The position numbers were made by a program, and so were the translations under genes. 16,977 bases of DNA, from positions 1-16,977 of the forward strand of contig DATBFX010000071.1 in NCBI GenBank assembly GCA_036558305.1, read 5' to 3'. The notes under the pieces are model-generated. The model saw only the letters and a list, made by a program, of their open reading frames with translations. It did not search any database and was not told where the DNA came from. Source of the stretch: DATBFX01 sp036558305 (GTDB lineage: Bacteria; Chloroflexota; Chloroflexia; Thermomicrobiales; UBA6265). Shown here piece by piece: positions 1-7,197 of this stretch. Position 1 is the stretch's first letter, and each line of letters starts with the position of its first letter.

Positions 1-275
1 GCCGCCACGAAGTCCGGCAGGAACTCCGGCGCGACGAAACTCGGTTGCCCCCGCACGATCTTGCCGTAGTACAACCGCTTCTCCAGGTGCACGTCGTCCT
101 TCCAGAACCACGTCTGCTCCATCACCGACCAGCCCGTCTCCCCCATCGCCTCCGCCAGATTCGGAAACCCAACCCCGCTCACCGGTGCCCAGGTGCAGAA
201 CCCGAGCCGTTCGACGAACGGCGCGGCATCGGCGACGTCGGTGATCGGTAAAGAGAGTCCGTCTCGCCAGTTCAC
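1..275 (-). CDS. AlkZ-related winged-helix protein, 5' part only
   Basis: The gene runs off the left edge; 91 codons are visible, from GTG at 275 with a G-rich AGGGGGTGGGG stretch just upstream. An in-frame TAG at 302-300 limits how far the start could move. The visible peptide begins MNWRDGLSLPITDVADAA and then carries the patterns RLGFCTWAPV, FPNLAEAMGE, TWFWKDDVH, EKRLYYGKI and FVAPEFLPDF. From memory these match the N-terminal part of proteins annotated AlkZ-related, which are relatives of the YcaQ/AlkZ interstrand-crosslink DNA glycosylase superfamily. Members of that superfamily are winged-helix DNA-binding proteins, but not all AlkZ-related proteins have proven glycosylase activity. 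The catalytic region lies outside the window, so activity cannot be judged. The start sits 15 nt from a GC-rich hairpin (291-315) whose transcript arm is G-rich. Confidence 0.6.
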   Translation of the reverse strand, partial: MNWRDGLSLPITDVADAAPFVERLGFCTWAPVSGVGFPNLAEAMGETGWSVMEQTWFWKDDVHLEKRLYYGKIVRGQPSFVAPEFLPDFVA

Positions 276-290
276 GCCCCCACCCCCTGG

Positions 291-315
291 CCCCTCCCTC
301 TACGTAGGGGAGGGG
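291..315. repeat. GC-rich hairpin with TACGTA loop
   Basis: Arms CCCCTCCC (291-298) and GGGAGGGG (308-315) are perfect reverse complements around a 9-nt loop containing TACGTA. A degenerate relative, CTCCCCTCTCCCTGCGTACC followed by TTACGTA, lies at about 371-397. This looks like a short interspersed palindromic repeat of the kind scattered in Chloroflexota genomes, although one window cannot prove dispersal. Its position directly upstream of the GTG at 275 means the arm transcribed for that gene could also mask its ribosome binding region. Confidence 0.45.
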
Positions 316-410
316 GAACCGCGCCGACGGGACCGGTTGCCACGTCGTGCGTGTTGTAGGAAGAGGATAGCTCCCCTCTCCCTGCGTACCTTACGTATCG
401 CCTCCCTGCC

Positions 411-502
411 GGAGACCGGCCCCGAAATCCGCCAGGTGCCCGATGTCACGGTCCTCGCAAGGATCCATGATGGATGCGTTCCCGGCGGAGGGGACGGTCT
501 CC
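411..502 (+). other. Long interrupted RNA helix, possible structured leader element
   Basis: Bases 411-423 (GGAGACCGGCCCC) pair with 490-502 (GGGGACGGTCTCC), giving 12 pairs and one mismatch. Directly inside, TCCGCC (428-433) pairs with GGCGGA (484-489), leaving GAAA (424-427) as a one-sided bulge. The apical part can form ATCC(463-466)/GGAT(472-475), and nearby CGC/GCG. The length and continuity exceed what I would expect by chance even in GC-rich DNA. No known RNA family was recognised and the transcribed strand is not certain. Confidence 0.4.
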
Positions 503-573
503 TACGGACAGCGCCGGAACCCGATCCAGGAGAGACGGCGATGTCTTCCACCTCATACCTGCCCCCTCGCTCC

Positions 574-612
574 GTCGCCGATGAGGGCCATGTCCCTCGC
601 ACCATCGGCGGC
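574..612 (+). other. Second leader hairpin
   Basis: Bases 574-583 pair with 603-612 (core GCCGATG/CATCGGC plus three flanking pairs, one of them G-U). Inside, AGGG (584-587) pairs with CCCT (594-597) around a CCATGT loop, leaving CGCAC (598-602) as a one-sided bulge. It could belong to the same structured leader as the helix at 411-502 or be an independent fold. There is no T tract, so it is not an obvious intrinsic terminator. Confidence 0.35.
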
Positions 613-667
613 TGTGGTGCCTGTGCGGCCCACCGGGTGGCCACCGAAGGACCGAAGGACCTCGGGC

Positions 668-695
668 TTGACGGGAGGCGGAAAGGAGGTAATCT
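668..695 (+). promoter_or_regulatory. Candidate sigma70 promoter for the FAD oxidase gene
   Basis: TTGACG (668-673) is followed after 16 bp by TAATCT (690-695). The -35 box is strong and the -10 box is weak. Transcription from here would give a leader of roughly 85 nt containing the small hairpin at 728-754. The spacer includes an AAAGGAGG run that resembles a ribosome binding site but has no start codon after it. Confidence 0.35.
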
Positions 696-786
696 AGACG
701 ACATCGCACCGATCGGGCCTTTTGGCGGGTCTGGTCCTCCTGGATGGACGGACCGGCCTTGGCGTTGCATCAGGAGGGAAACGTCC

Positions 787-2187
787 GTGGTCACCCAACT
801 CGCTCCCGCCGCGTCCCCGGCCGGTCTCGACGACGAGGCGGTTAGTGCCCTGGCGGCCGGCCTGCGCGGTCAACTGCTTCGTCCCGGCGATGCCGGCTAC
901 GACGCGGGCCGGACGGTTTGGAACGCGATGATCGATCGCCGGCCGGCCCTGATCGCCCATTGCCTGGGCGTCGCCGACGTAATCGCCGCCGTCGGTTTCG
1001 CCCGCGACCACGGACTGCCGGTCGCGGTTCGTGGTGGCGGGCACAGCGTCGCCGGCACCGCGGTCGCGGACGGCGCCCTCGTCGTCGACCTCTCGCCGAT
1101 GAAGGGGATCCGCGTCGACCCCGCGGCCCGGACGGTCCGCGCCGAAGGCGGCGTCACCTGGGCGGAACTCGACGCCGAGACACAGGCCTTCGGTCTCGCC
1201 ACCACCGGTGGTACCGTCTCCGCCACCGGCGTCGCCGGTCTGACCCTGGGCGGCGGCCTCGGTTGGTTGATGCGCTGTTACGGTCTGGCCTGCGACAACC
1301 TGTGCTCGGTCGACGTGGTGACGGCCGACGGCCGCCTCCTGACCGCCAGCGCGGACGAACACCCCGATCTCTTCTGGGGCCTGCGCGGCGGCGGCGGCAA
1401 CTTCGGCGTCGTTACCTCGTTCGAGTTCGCCCTGCACGAGGTCGGCCCGACGTTGGTCGCGGGGCCGCTCTTCCACCCGCTGCCGGCGGCCCGCGAGGTC
1501 CTGCGCCACTATCGCGACCTCGTCCCGACGTGGCCGGACGCCCTGACTTGCCACGCCGCGATCCTGACGTCGCCGGAGGGCGCCCAATTGGCCGCGCTCC
1601 TTCCGGCCTACATCGGCCCGCTCGATACCGGCGAGGCGGCGGTGCGCCCGTTGCGGGCGATCGGCTCGCCGGCTGCCGATCTCGTCGGTCCCATCCCTTA
1701 CCGGGCGCTCCAGACGATGTTCGACGCCGCGTTCCCCGCCGGCCGCCGCAACTACTGGAAGTCCGGGTTCCTTCGCGGGCTGGACGATGGGGCGATCGAC
1801 GTCCTCGTCGACGGCTATTCGCGTGCACCGTCGCCGTATTGCGCCCTCTTCCTCGAACACTACGGCGGAGAAGCGTGCCGCGTCCCGCCCGACGCGACCG
1901 CCTTCCCCCACCGGTCGGCGCCGTTCAACCTGATCGTCCTGGCGGCCTGGGACGACCCGACTCAGGACGGGGCCAACCTGGCCTGGGCGCGGGAGGTGTG
2001 GGCGGCGATGCAACCGCACGCCGTCGACGGGGTCTACGTCAACTACCTGAGCGACGTGCGTCAGGAGGGAGAAAACCGGGTCGGCGCCGCCTACGGTCTC
2101 AACTACGCCCGCCTCGCCGCCCTCAAGCAGACCTACGACCCGACCAATCTCTTCCGTTTCAACCAGAACATCGCGCCGGCGGGATAG
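787..2187 (+). CDS. FAD-linked oxidoreductase, berberine-bridge-like (PCMH + BBE domains)
   Basis: A 466-aa flavoprotein. The GTG at 787 is chosen because AGGAGGG (772-778) lies at good spacing, although the frame stays open far upstream. The N-terminal PCMH-type FAD domain (about residues 35-215) contains RGGGHS with His86, the position that carries the covalent 8-alpha-histidyl FAD in this family. It is followed by VVDLSPMKGI, the GLTLGGGLGWL loop and FWGLRGGGGNFGV. At the site where bicovalent relatives have a cysteine, the GLTLGGG loop has none, so a single His link is likely. The C-terminal BBE domain (about 416-464) has YVNYLSD, YGLNYARL, YDPTNLFR and NQNI. Such enzymes oxidise sugars, alkaloids or other alcohols and pass electrons to O2 or another acceptor; the substrate cannot be read from the sequence. 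There is no signal peptide, so it is cytoplasmic. It is probably cotranscribed with the DUF6176-like gene 46 bp downstream. Confidence 0.9.
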   Translation: MVTQLAPAASPAGLDDEAVSALAAGLRGQLLRPGDAGYDAGRTVWNAMIDRRPALIAHCLGVADVIAAVGFARDHGLPVAVRGGGHSVAGTAVADGALVVDLSPMKGIRVDPAARTVRAEGGVTWAELDAETQAFGLATTGGTVSATGVAGLTLGGGLGWLMRCYGLACDNLCSVDVVTADGRLLTASADEHPDLFWGLRGGGGNFGVVTSFEFALHEVGPTLVAGPLFHPLPAAREVLRHYRDLVPTWPDALTCHAAILTSPEGAQLAALLPAYIGPLDTGEAAVRPLRAIGSPAADLVGPIPYRALQTMFDAAFPAGRRNYWKSGFLRGLDDGAIDVLVDGYSRAPSPYCALFLEHYGGEACRVPPDATAFPHRSAPFNLIVLAAWDDPTQDGANLAWAREVWAAMQPHAVDGVYVNYLSDVRQEGENRVGAAYGLNYARLAALKQTYDPTNLFRFNQNIAPAG

Positions 2188-2233
2188 TCCCGCCGCGTTG
2201 GCCCCGAACGTTCATCATGAAGGAGGAACAACC

Positions 2234-2581
2234 GTGGACCACTCCTGCCTCGTCATCCCCATTCTCCCCGGCAAGACCGACGCCGCCCGCGCCTTCCAGC
2301 GCGAGGTCGACACGACCCGCAAAGCCGACTACGCCCGCACCGAGCGACGCCTCGGCGTCACGCGGGAATACTGGTTCATTGCCGAGTTGCCCGGCGGCGA
2401 CCAGTTCGTCGTCAATTTCGATTCGCCCGACGTCAACCAGGTTATGTCGGGATTCGTCGAATCCCAGGATCCCTTCGACCTCTGGTTCAAGGACCAGGTT
2501 CGCGAGGTGACCGGACTCGACCTCAACAACCCGCCGGCGGACATGAAACTGCCGGAGTTGGTCTCGACGTACGAAGCCTGA
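2234..2581 (+). CDS. DUF6176-like small protein
   Basis: A 115-aa protein. The GTG at 2234 is favoured because AAGGAGG (2220-2226) sits 7 nt before it; a longer frame opens at TTG 2198 but has no comparable site. The sequence starts with VIPILPGKTDAARAF and has RRLGVTREYWFI, DPFDLWFKDQV and TGLDLNNPP. This is the pattern I associate with the DUF6176 family, predicted ferredoxin-like or dimeric alpha-beta-barrel folds near antibiotic-biosynthesis-monooxygenase-like proteins. No catalytic function is established. It follows the FAD oxidase closely and probably shares its transcript, which could mean a helper role for that enzyme, but this is guilt by position only. Confidence 0.7.
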   Translation: MDHSCLVIPILPGKTDAARAFQREVDTTRKADYARTERRLGVTREYWFIAELPGGDQFVVNFDSPDVNQVMSGFVESQDPFDLWFKDQVREVTGLDLNNPPADMKLPELVSTYEA

Positions 2582-2605
2582 CGCGCGGCGGCACACGTAC
2601 GATGC

Positions 2606-2637
2606 GGAGGGCCCCCCGATATTCCGGGATGACCTCC
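2606..2637 (+). terminator. Possible weak hairpin terminator
   Basis: GGAGG (2606-2610) pairs with CCTCC (2633-2637), and CCCG (2615-2618) with CGGG (2625-2628) inside it. It lies just after the DUF6176-like gene. There is no T run, so termination is only a suggestion. Confidence 0.25.
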
Positions 2638-2678
2638 CCGCCGGCGTCCTCGCCGACACGGGACCCGGCAATCACGAC

Positions 2679-3562
2679 GTGTTCTGCCCGCGGTCGGGCC
2701 AACCCCGAGGGCGCCCGCTACTGCAACCACTGCGGGTCTCCGCTTGCGTCGCGCGCAAGGGCGGCTCCAGGGACTCGACGAATCGCTCCAGACCGTCATC
2801 GACCTCGCCGGGATCAGCTTCAACCCGCTCGATCGACAGCGCGGGCACGTCGCCCGGGTTCTGCGCATGATCGTGCTCGCCGAGTCCGCGTGTGCAGACG
2901 AAGCCCGCGCCCTGTTCGAGGCATTCGTGAGCCAGCCGCTGGTCGAGCTATCCGCGGACCCGTTCTGGCCGGCGACGGTCGCGCGCCTCGCCGAGGTCTG
3001 CCTTCACCTCGGTGACCGCGAGCGGGCTGCCCTGCTACGATCTCCTCGCGCCGTACGCGGATCGCAACGTCGCTCCACCCAACAGCCCGGCCTATTTCGG
3101 CACCGTCGCCCGCCGCCTCGAACTCCTCGGCACTTCGAGGCAGCACTGTCGATGGACGCGCGTACCCGATCCGACTACGCCCGGATGTTGCGGCAACGAG
3201 GCGCCCCCGACGGTCATGCCCACGCCGCGAAGCTCTTGGAGCAAGCGCGAGCGACGGCGGCGGATCTCGGGATGGTCCGCTTGGCCGGCGAGGTCACGAC
3301 ACTCAGCGAGCGGTTGGCGGTTGGTCGCCGTTTTACCGCCGGTGAACCCGCCGCGCGGTTCGGGTTGTCGCCGCGCGAATGAGAAATCCTCCGACTTCTT
3401 GCCGAGCGGCGGTCCGATCCCCAGATTGCCGAGGCGCTCTTCATCAGCCGCGCCACCGTCCGCACCCACGTCGACAACATCCTCGGCAAACTCGACGTCC
3501 ACTCCCGCATCGAGGCGGTCGACGTCGCCCACCGCAACGGGCTCCTTTTGGATGCGCGATAG
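2679..3562 (+). pseudogene. Decayed zinc-ribbon / TPR / LuxR-HTH regulator
   Basis: Remnants of one protein lie in order but in different frames. First comes a zinc ribbon: FCPRSG after GTG 2679, then, one frame over, RANPEGARYCNHCGSPL. Next is a TPR-like part (about 2744-3035) with GLDESLQTVIDLAG, DEARALFEAF and VARLAEVCLHLGDRERAA. A frame change gives YDLLAPYADRNVAPPNSPAYFG (3030-3120). A change back gives HFEAALSMDARTRSDYARML and ATAADLGMVRLAGEV. Finally LSPRE is followed by TGA (3380-3382), after which the same frame continues as EILRLLAERR, IAEALFISRATVRTHV and ILGKLDVHSR to TAG at 3560. The family normally reads LSPREREIL here, so the stop fits a CGA-to-TGA change. The ATPase and most of the TPR region expected between ribbon and C-terminus are absent, which indicates an internal deletion. 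No functional product is expected. Sequencing error cannot explain the missing core. Confidence 0.75.
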
Positions 3563-3602
3563 CGACATTGACAAAATGTAGGCGCACCCGGCGCGATCCC
3601 CG

Positions 3603-3621
3603 TCGGTGACATCCGCACCGA
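3603..3621. terminator. Hairpin between convergent genes
   Basis: TCGGTG (3603-3608) and CACCGA (3616-3621) form a 6-bp stem with a 7-nt loop between the pseudogene and the convergent ABC exporter stop. A smaller ACATT/AATGT stem lies at 3565-3579. Neither has a T tract, so the terminator role is uncertain. Confidence 0.25.
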
Positions 3622-3645
3622 GCCCACCGTCTGACGCCTGACGCC

Positions 3646-5469
3646 TCAGTCCGCCGCCACCTCTCCTTGCCACGGCGCGTAGTCCGGCGACTGGTGGCGG
3701 AAGTACGTCGCGTAGAGTTCCGCGTAGTGACCGCCGCGGGCGACCAGCGTCTCGTGCGTGCCCTCTTCCTCGATCTGGCCCTCGCGCAAGACCACGATCC
3801 GGTCGGCGTGGCGGATCGTCACCAACCGGTGCGCGATCACGATCGCCGTCCGGTTATGCAAGACCTCGTCGAGCCCCTCCTGGATCTGCGCCTCGGTCAA
3901 CGGATCGACACTCGCCGTCGCCTCGTCCAAAACCACGATCGCCGCGTCCTGGATCAGCACCCGCGCCAGCGCCACCAACTGGCGCTGCCCCATCGAGAGC
4001 GCCCGCCCGTGCTCCCCGACCTCCGTCTGGAGCCCGTCGGGCAGCGCCTCCAGCCAGTCGCCGCCGCCGATGCGCCGGGCCGCCGCTTCGACCTCGGCCT
4101 CGCTCGCCTGCGGCCGCGGATACCGGATATTGTCGGCAACCGTCCCGGAAAACAGGAACGGCAACTGCGGCACCAACCCGAGTTGCCGCCGGTAGCTCTC
4201 GAGTTCGAACGAACGGATGTCCCGCCCGTCGATCAGGATCTCTCCCCCCTGGAACTCGTAGAAGCGCGCCACGAGTTTGCCGAGCGTCGACTTCCCGGCC
4301 CCGGTGTGCCCGACGAAGGCGACCGTCTGCCCGGCCGGAATCGTCATCGAGAAGTCCCGCAGAACCGCCTGGTCCTCCTTGTAGCCGAAGTCGACGTCGC
4401 GGAACACGATTCGCCCCCGCAGCCGCGGCGCCGGCGTCGGATCGCGCTGCACCACCCGCGGCGTGGCGTCGATCAGGGCAAAGACCCGCTCGGCGGCGGA
4501 GAGCCCTTGCTGAAACTGACTCCAGAACGAGGCGATGCTCGTCAGCGGGAACCAGAAGAGGGCGATGCTCTGCAAAAACAGGTACCAATCGCCGGCCGAG
4601 ACGTCCCCGGCGATCACCGAGCGCCCGCCGACGTAGACGAGCATCGTCGTCCCGAGACCGGCCACGACGAAGAGGATCGGGAAAATCCCGCTGAAGATGA
4701 ACCCCTGCCGCAGCGTGATCCGGTAGGTGCGGTCGTTGACCTCCTGGAACTCGCCGTAGATCGTCTCTTCCTGCCGGAAGTTCTTGGCGACCGCGATCCC
4801 GCGCATCGTCTCCTGGACCGTGTTGTTCACCTGCGACAGCGCCCGCTGGGCACCGGCCGTACTCTGCCGGGCGATCCGCCGGAACAGCAGCGCGATCCCG
4901 ACCACGACCGGCGCGAAGATCATGGTCAGCAGTGCGAGCCGCGCGTCGCGGTAGAAGAGCGCAATCGTGATCACGACGATCAGCAGGAGTTGGCTGACCA
5001 GATTCAACGTCAAGGTGACGGTGTTGGCAAACTCCTCGGTGTCGCTCGTCACCCGCGAGACGATCTTGCCCGACGGATGCTCGTCGTAGAAGGAAAGATC
5101 GCGGTCCATCACCGCCCGGAAGGCGTCCACCCGCAGGCGGAGCACCACGTCGCCGACGATGCGCGCTGTCCGCGATTGCCGGACGTAGTTGAACCCCCAG
5201 GAGAACGCGCCGGCGACGAGCACTCCGCCGACGAGCAACCAGGCGGTGTTGTCGAACGCGGTGTCGTCCGCGGTCAACCGATCGAGCCCGGCGGCGACGA
5301 TCAGCGGCAGCGCCGCATCCAGCAGCGACGTCAGCACCACCATCGCCGAGGCGAGCAGCATCGGCGCCAGCTCGGGCCGGAAATAGCCGAGGATGCGACC
5401 GACCAGACGCCGGTCGTCGTAGACGCGGTCGTAACTCTCGGCCTCGAGGCCGTCCATCAGGAAACCCAC
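3646..5469 (-). CDS. ABC exporter half-transporter (permease fused to ATPase)
   Basis: A 607-aa protein with the usual length and order of a type IV (MdlB/MsbA-like) exporter. The membrane domain spans roughly residues 20-330, with hydrophobic runs such as MLLASAMVVLTSLLDAALPL, QLLLIVVITIALF and PILFVVAGLGTTMLVYVGG. The nucleotide-binding domain has Walker A GHTGAGKST (387-395), Q-loop Gln435, signature LSMGQ (491-495), Walker B VVLDEATASVD with Asp515-Glu516, and H-loop His547, so all ATPase motifs look intact. The signature is LSMGQ rather than LSGGQ, a common variant. The start is GTG at 5469, with AAGGAG (5482-5477) 7 nt upstream; an ATG at 5475 near the same site is out of frame. It probably homodimerises, as no partner half-transporter is adjacent. 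The substrate (lipid, peptide or drug) is unknown. Its frame remains open through the antisense of the phosphoesterase gene, which is coincidental. Confidence 0.92.
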   Translation of the reverse strand: MGFLMDGLEAESYDRVYDDRRLVGRILGYFRPELAPMLLASAMVVLTSLLDAALPLIVAAGLDRLTADDTAFDNTAWLLVGGVLVAGAFSWGFNYVRQSRTARIVGDVVLRLRVDAFRAVMDRDLSFYDEHPSGKIVSRVTSDTEEFANTVTLTLNLVSQLLLIVVITIALFYRDARLALLTMIFAPVVVGIALLFRRIARQSTAGAQRALSQVNNTVQETMRGIAVAKNFRQEETIYGEFQEVNDRTYRITLRQGFIFSGIFPILFVVAGLGTTMLVYVGGRSVIAGDVSAGDWYLFLQSIALFWFPLTSIASFWSQFQQGLSAAERVFALIDATPRVVQRDPTPAPRLRGRIVFRDVDFGYKEDQAVLRDFSMTIPAGQTVAFVGHTGAGKSTLGKLVARFYEFQGGEILIDGRDIRSFELESYRRQLGLVPQLPFLFSGTVADNIRYPRPQASEAEVEAAARRIGGGDWLEALPDGLQTEVGEHGRALSMGQRQLVALARVLIQDAAIVVLDEATASVDPLTEAQIQEGLDEVLHNRTAIVIAHRLVTIRHADRIVVLREGQIEEEGTHETLVARGGHYAELYATYFRHQSPDYAPWQGEVAAD

Positions 5470-5640
5470 GCATCGACTCCTTGGCGGGGAGGACGACGAG
5501 GTTGCCGGCGCCACCTTCGCGGCACCCGTGAACCGCCAATCGTACACCACCGAACCGCCGGGAACGGTAGGATTGCGCGCTCGACCGCGGCCGGTGCCGA
5601 CCACCGGTGCGTGCAGGTCGAGCGACGTGACGGGTGACCG

Positions 5641-7128
5641 ATGGGCGAAGAACTCGACGGAACCTTTCCCGACGGCGAACTCGCGGCCGCCGCCGAAATC
5701 GGCGCCATCACCGATCGGAGCGCCCGTATCTGGGTTCGGCAGCCCGACCGCGATCGCGTCCCGATCCGGCTCGGCGTCGACGGACGCGAACCGGTCACCG
5801 GTTCCGCCACGGTATCCGCCGAATCGGACTGGACGGGCGTGGCCGAACTCGCGCTCCCCGACCCCGCACCAGAGCGACCGTTCACCGTCACGGTGGACGA
5901 CCGCCGGTTGTCCGGACGGTTCGCCCCCGCCGCCGGGGCACACGTCGACTTCACCTTCGGCTTCGGCAGTTGCAACCATCCCTTCGAACCGGGACCGGAC
6001 GGCCGGATCGAATTGAACGACGCCGCCCCCATCTACCCGGCGATGGTGGACGAACTGACCGCGGCCGATGCCCGCTTCCTCCTCCTGATCGGCGACCAGA
6101 TCTATTCGGACGAGATCGACTCGATCAGCATCCGCGACCACCTCCCCGGCGACGACGAGCACCCGCCGCCGCTCGAAGTCGCGGTCCGCGCCTACCGCCG
6201 CGTTGCCCGCGGCTACCTCGGCCAATCCGGTTTCCGGCGATTGCGCGAGTCGATTCCCACCCTTTGCATGTGGGACGACCACGACATCTTCAACGACTGG
6301 GGCTCGCGCCTGAAGGAGAGCCCGCTCGATCGCCTCCTCTTCCGGGCCGCCGGCCAGGTCTATCGCGAGTACCAGCACGGCCGCAACCCGATCAACCTGA
6401 CCCCCGGCGACGCCCCGCCCTACACCTACTTCTTCCCGTTCGGTACCGCCGGCTACCTCGTCCTCGATCTCCGCGGCGCCCGCGATTACACCGAAGGGCG
6501 CCTCCTCGGTCGTCAACAATGGGAGATCGTCCGCGCCTTCCTCCACGGCGCCGTGGCGGGAACACTCCATACCCTCTTCGTCGTCGCCAGCGTCCCGATC
6601 GCCCACTTCTCGCGCTGGCTGGTCGAGGCGCTCCAACGCTGGCCCGGGCAACACGCCGACGACGTCCGCGACCGCTGGTGCTCCCGCGCCTTCGTCGCCA
6701 GCCGCGACGAATTCCTCGACGAACTCTTCGCCTGGCAGACCGCGGAACCGCACCGCCAAGCGATCGTCCTCTCCGGCGACGTCCACGTGGCCAGTGCCTT
6801 CACCATCTTCAACCGAAACGGCCCCGGCGTGGTCCAACAGTTCACGAGCAGCGCCTTCACCACCCCGTGTATCGGGTTCGAGCGGCATTTGAACAAGATC
6901 GGCACCCTGGCACCGAACCTGTTCGAGCCCCGTCTGCGCCTTCGCCGCCATTTCGTGACACTGGAGAACAACTACGGTCGCGTCCGCGTGCAGGCGCTGC
7001 CGGCGGGCGGTCACCGGGTCGAGTTTGCGGTCGGCGCCTGGCACCCGAAGCAGCAACGTCTCGTCCACGGCGGCCGCGTCGTCGTTACCCCGACGGGTAC
7101 GGAGACTGCCGAGTCCGGGGTCCCGTAG
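5641..7128 (+). CDS. PhoD-like metallophosphoesterase, cytoplasmic
   Basis: A 495-aa protein starting at ATG 5641, with a GGGTGA stretch just before it as a weak ribosome binding site. An N-terminal beta-domain (about 10-100, with ARIWVRQP as in PhoD N-terminal domains) precedes the metallophosphatase core. Core motifs are FGSCNHP (108-114, Cys111), GDQIYSDE (151-158), WDDHDIFNDWG (211-221) and LSGDVHVAS (377-385). These supply the Asp, Asn and His ligands for a two-metal centre typical of PhoD. Classical PhoD enzymes are Tat-exported phosphodiesterases/alkaline phosphatases; this one has no signal peptide or membrane segment, so it should act in the cytoplasm on an unknown phosphoester. It is divergent from the ABC exporter, with 171 bp between their starts that could hold both promoters; I see no clear -35/-10 pair there. 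Confidence 0.85.
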   Translation: MGEELDGTFPDGELAAAAEIGAITDRSARIWVRQPDRDRVPIRLGVDGREPVTGSATVSAESDWTGVAELALPDPAPERPFTVTVDDRRLSGRFAPAAGAHVDFTFGFGSCNHPFEPGPDGRIELNDAAPIYPAMVDELTAADARFLLLIGDQIYSDEIDSISIRDHLPGDDEHPPPLEVAVRAYRRVARGYLGQSGFRRLRESIPTLCMWDDHDIFNDWGSRLKESPLDRLLFRAAGQVYREYQHGRNPINLTPGDAPPYTYFFPFGTAGYLVLDLRGARDYTEGRLLGRQQWEIVRAFLHGAVAGTLHTLFVVASVPIAHFSRWLVEALQRWPGQHADDVRDRWCSRAFVASRDEFLDELFAWQTAEPHRQAIVLSGDVHVASAFTIFNRNGPGVVQQFTSSAFTTPCIGFERHLNKIGTLAPNLFEPRLRLRRHFVTLENNYGRVRVQALPAGGHRVEFAVGAWHPKQQRLVHGGRVVVTPTGTETAESGVP

Positions 7129-7197
7129 CCCATGACCGCGGCCGGGGAGGGGCGTCGGTCGTGTCCGTGAACTGTCGGGTCCGGTTTCGGCGAACGC
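7129..7197. other. Intergenic gap between convergent genes
   Basis: This 69-bp gap separates the ends of the phosphoesterase gene and the sugar-transport operon. Only weak GC-rich self-complementarity (GACCG/CGGTC) is visible, with no convincing terminator. Confidence 0.4.

Larger units (their letters stand above)
276..786. other. 511-bp non-coding, self-complementary leader region
   Basis: No open frame here reads like protein; the translations are low-complexity, Arg/Pro/Ser-rich shadows. The stretch holds a hairpin (291-315), a long interrupted helix (411-502), a second hairpin (574-612), the palindrome GGTGGCCACC near 636-645, a tandem CGAAGGAC repeat near 645-660, a candidate promoter (668-695) and a small hairpin (728-754) just ahead of the FAD oxidase start. 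I could not match it to a riboswitch class I know. Confidence 0.6.

Noticed and set aside
400..440. Possible cobalamin riboswitch end (GGAGACCGGCC)
   Set aside because: Conserved upstream B12-box elements were not found, and the bases are used in a different long helix.
645..660. Tandem CGAAGGAC repeat as a CRISPR or iteron seed
   Set aside because: Only two 8-bp units, with no further copies or spacing pattern.
610..665. Possible T-box core (GGGTGGCCACCG)
   Set aside because: It is better explained as the palindrome GGTGGCCACC. There is no specifier stem pattern or terminator T run, and the downstream gene is not an amino-acid or tRNA gene.
681..712. Resemblance of the minus strand to a 16S rRNA 3' end (ATTACCTCCTTTC)
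   Set aside because: The match does not extend beyond the anti-Shine-Dalgarno-like core and a short GGTGCG; it is simply the complement of an AAAGGAGG run.
193..786. N-terminal extension of the FAD oxidase
   Set aside because: The extension has no protein-like composition, and a strong ribosome binding site precedes the GTG at 787.
3667..5637. Long plus-strand open frame opposite the ABC exporter
   Set aside because: Arg/Pro/Asp/His-rich antisense translation without domains; a high-GC shadow.
5470..7068. Minus-strand open frame extending the ABC exporter by more than 500 codons
   Set aside because: It is the antisense of the PhoD-like gene. The translation is low-complexity, and a GTG with a good ribosome binding site at 5469 explains the exporter fully.
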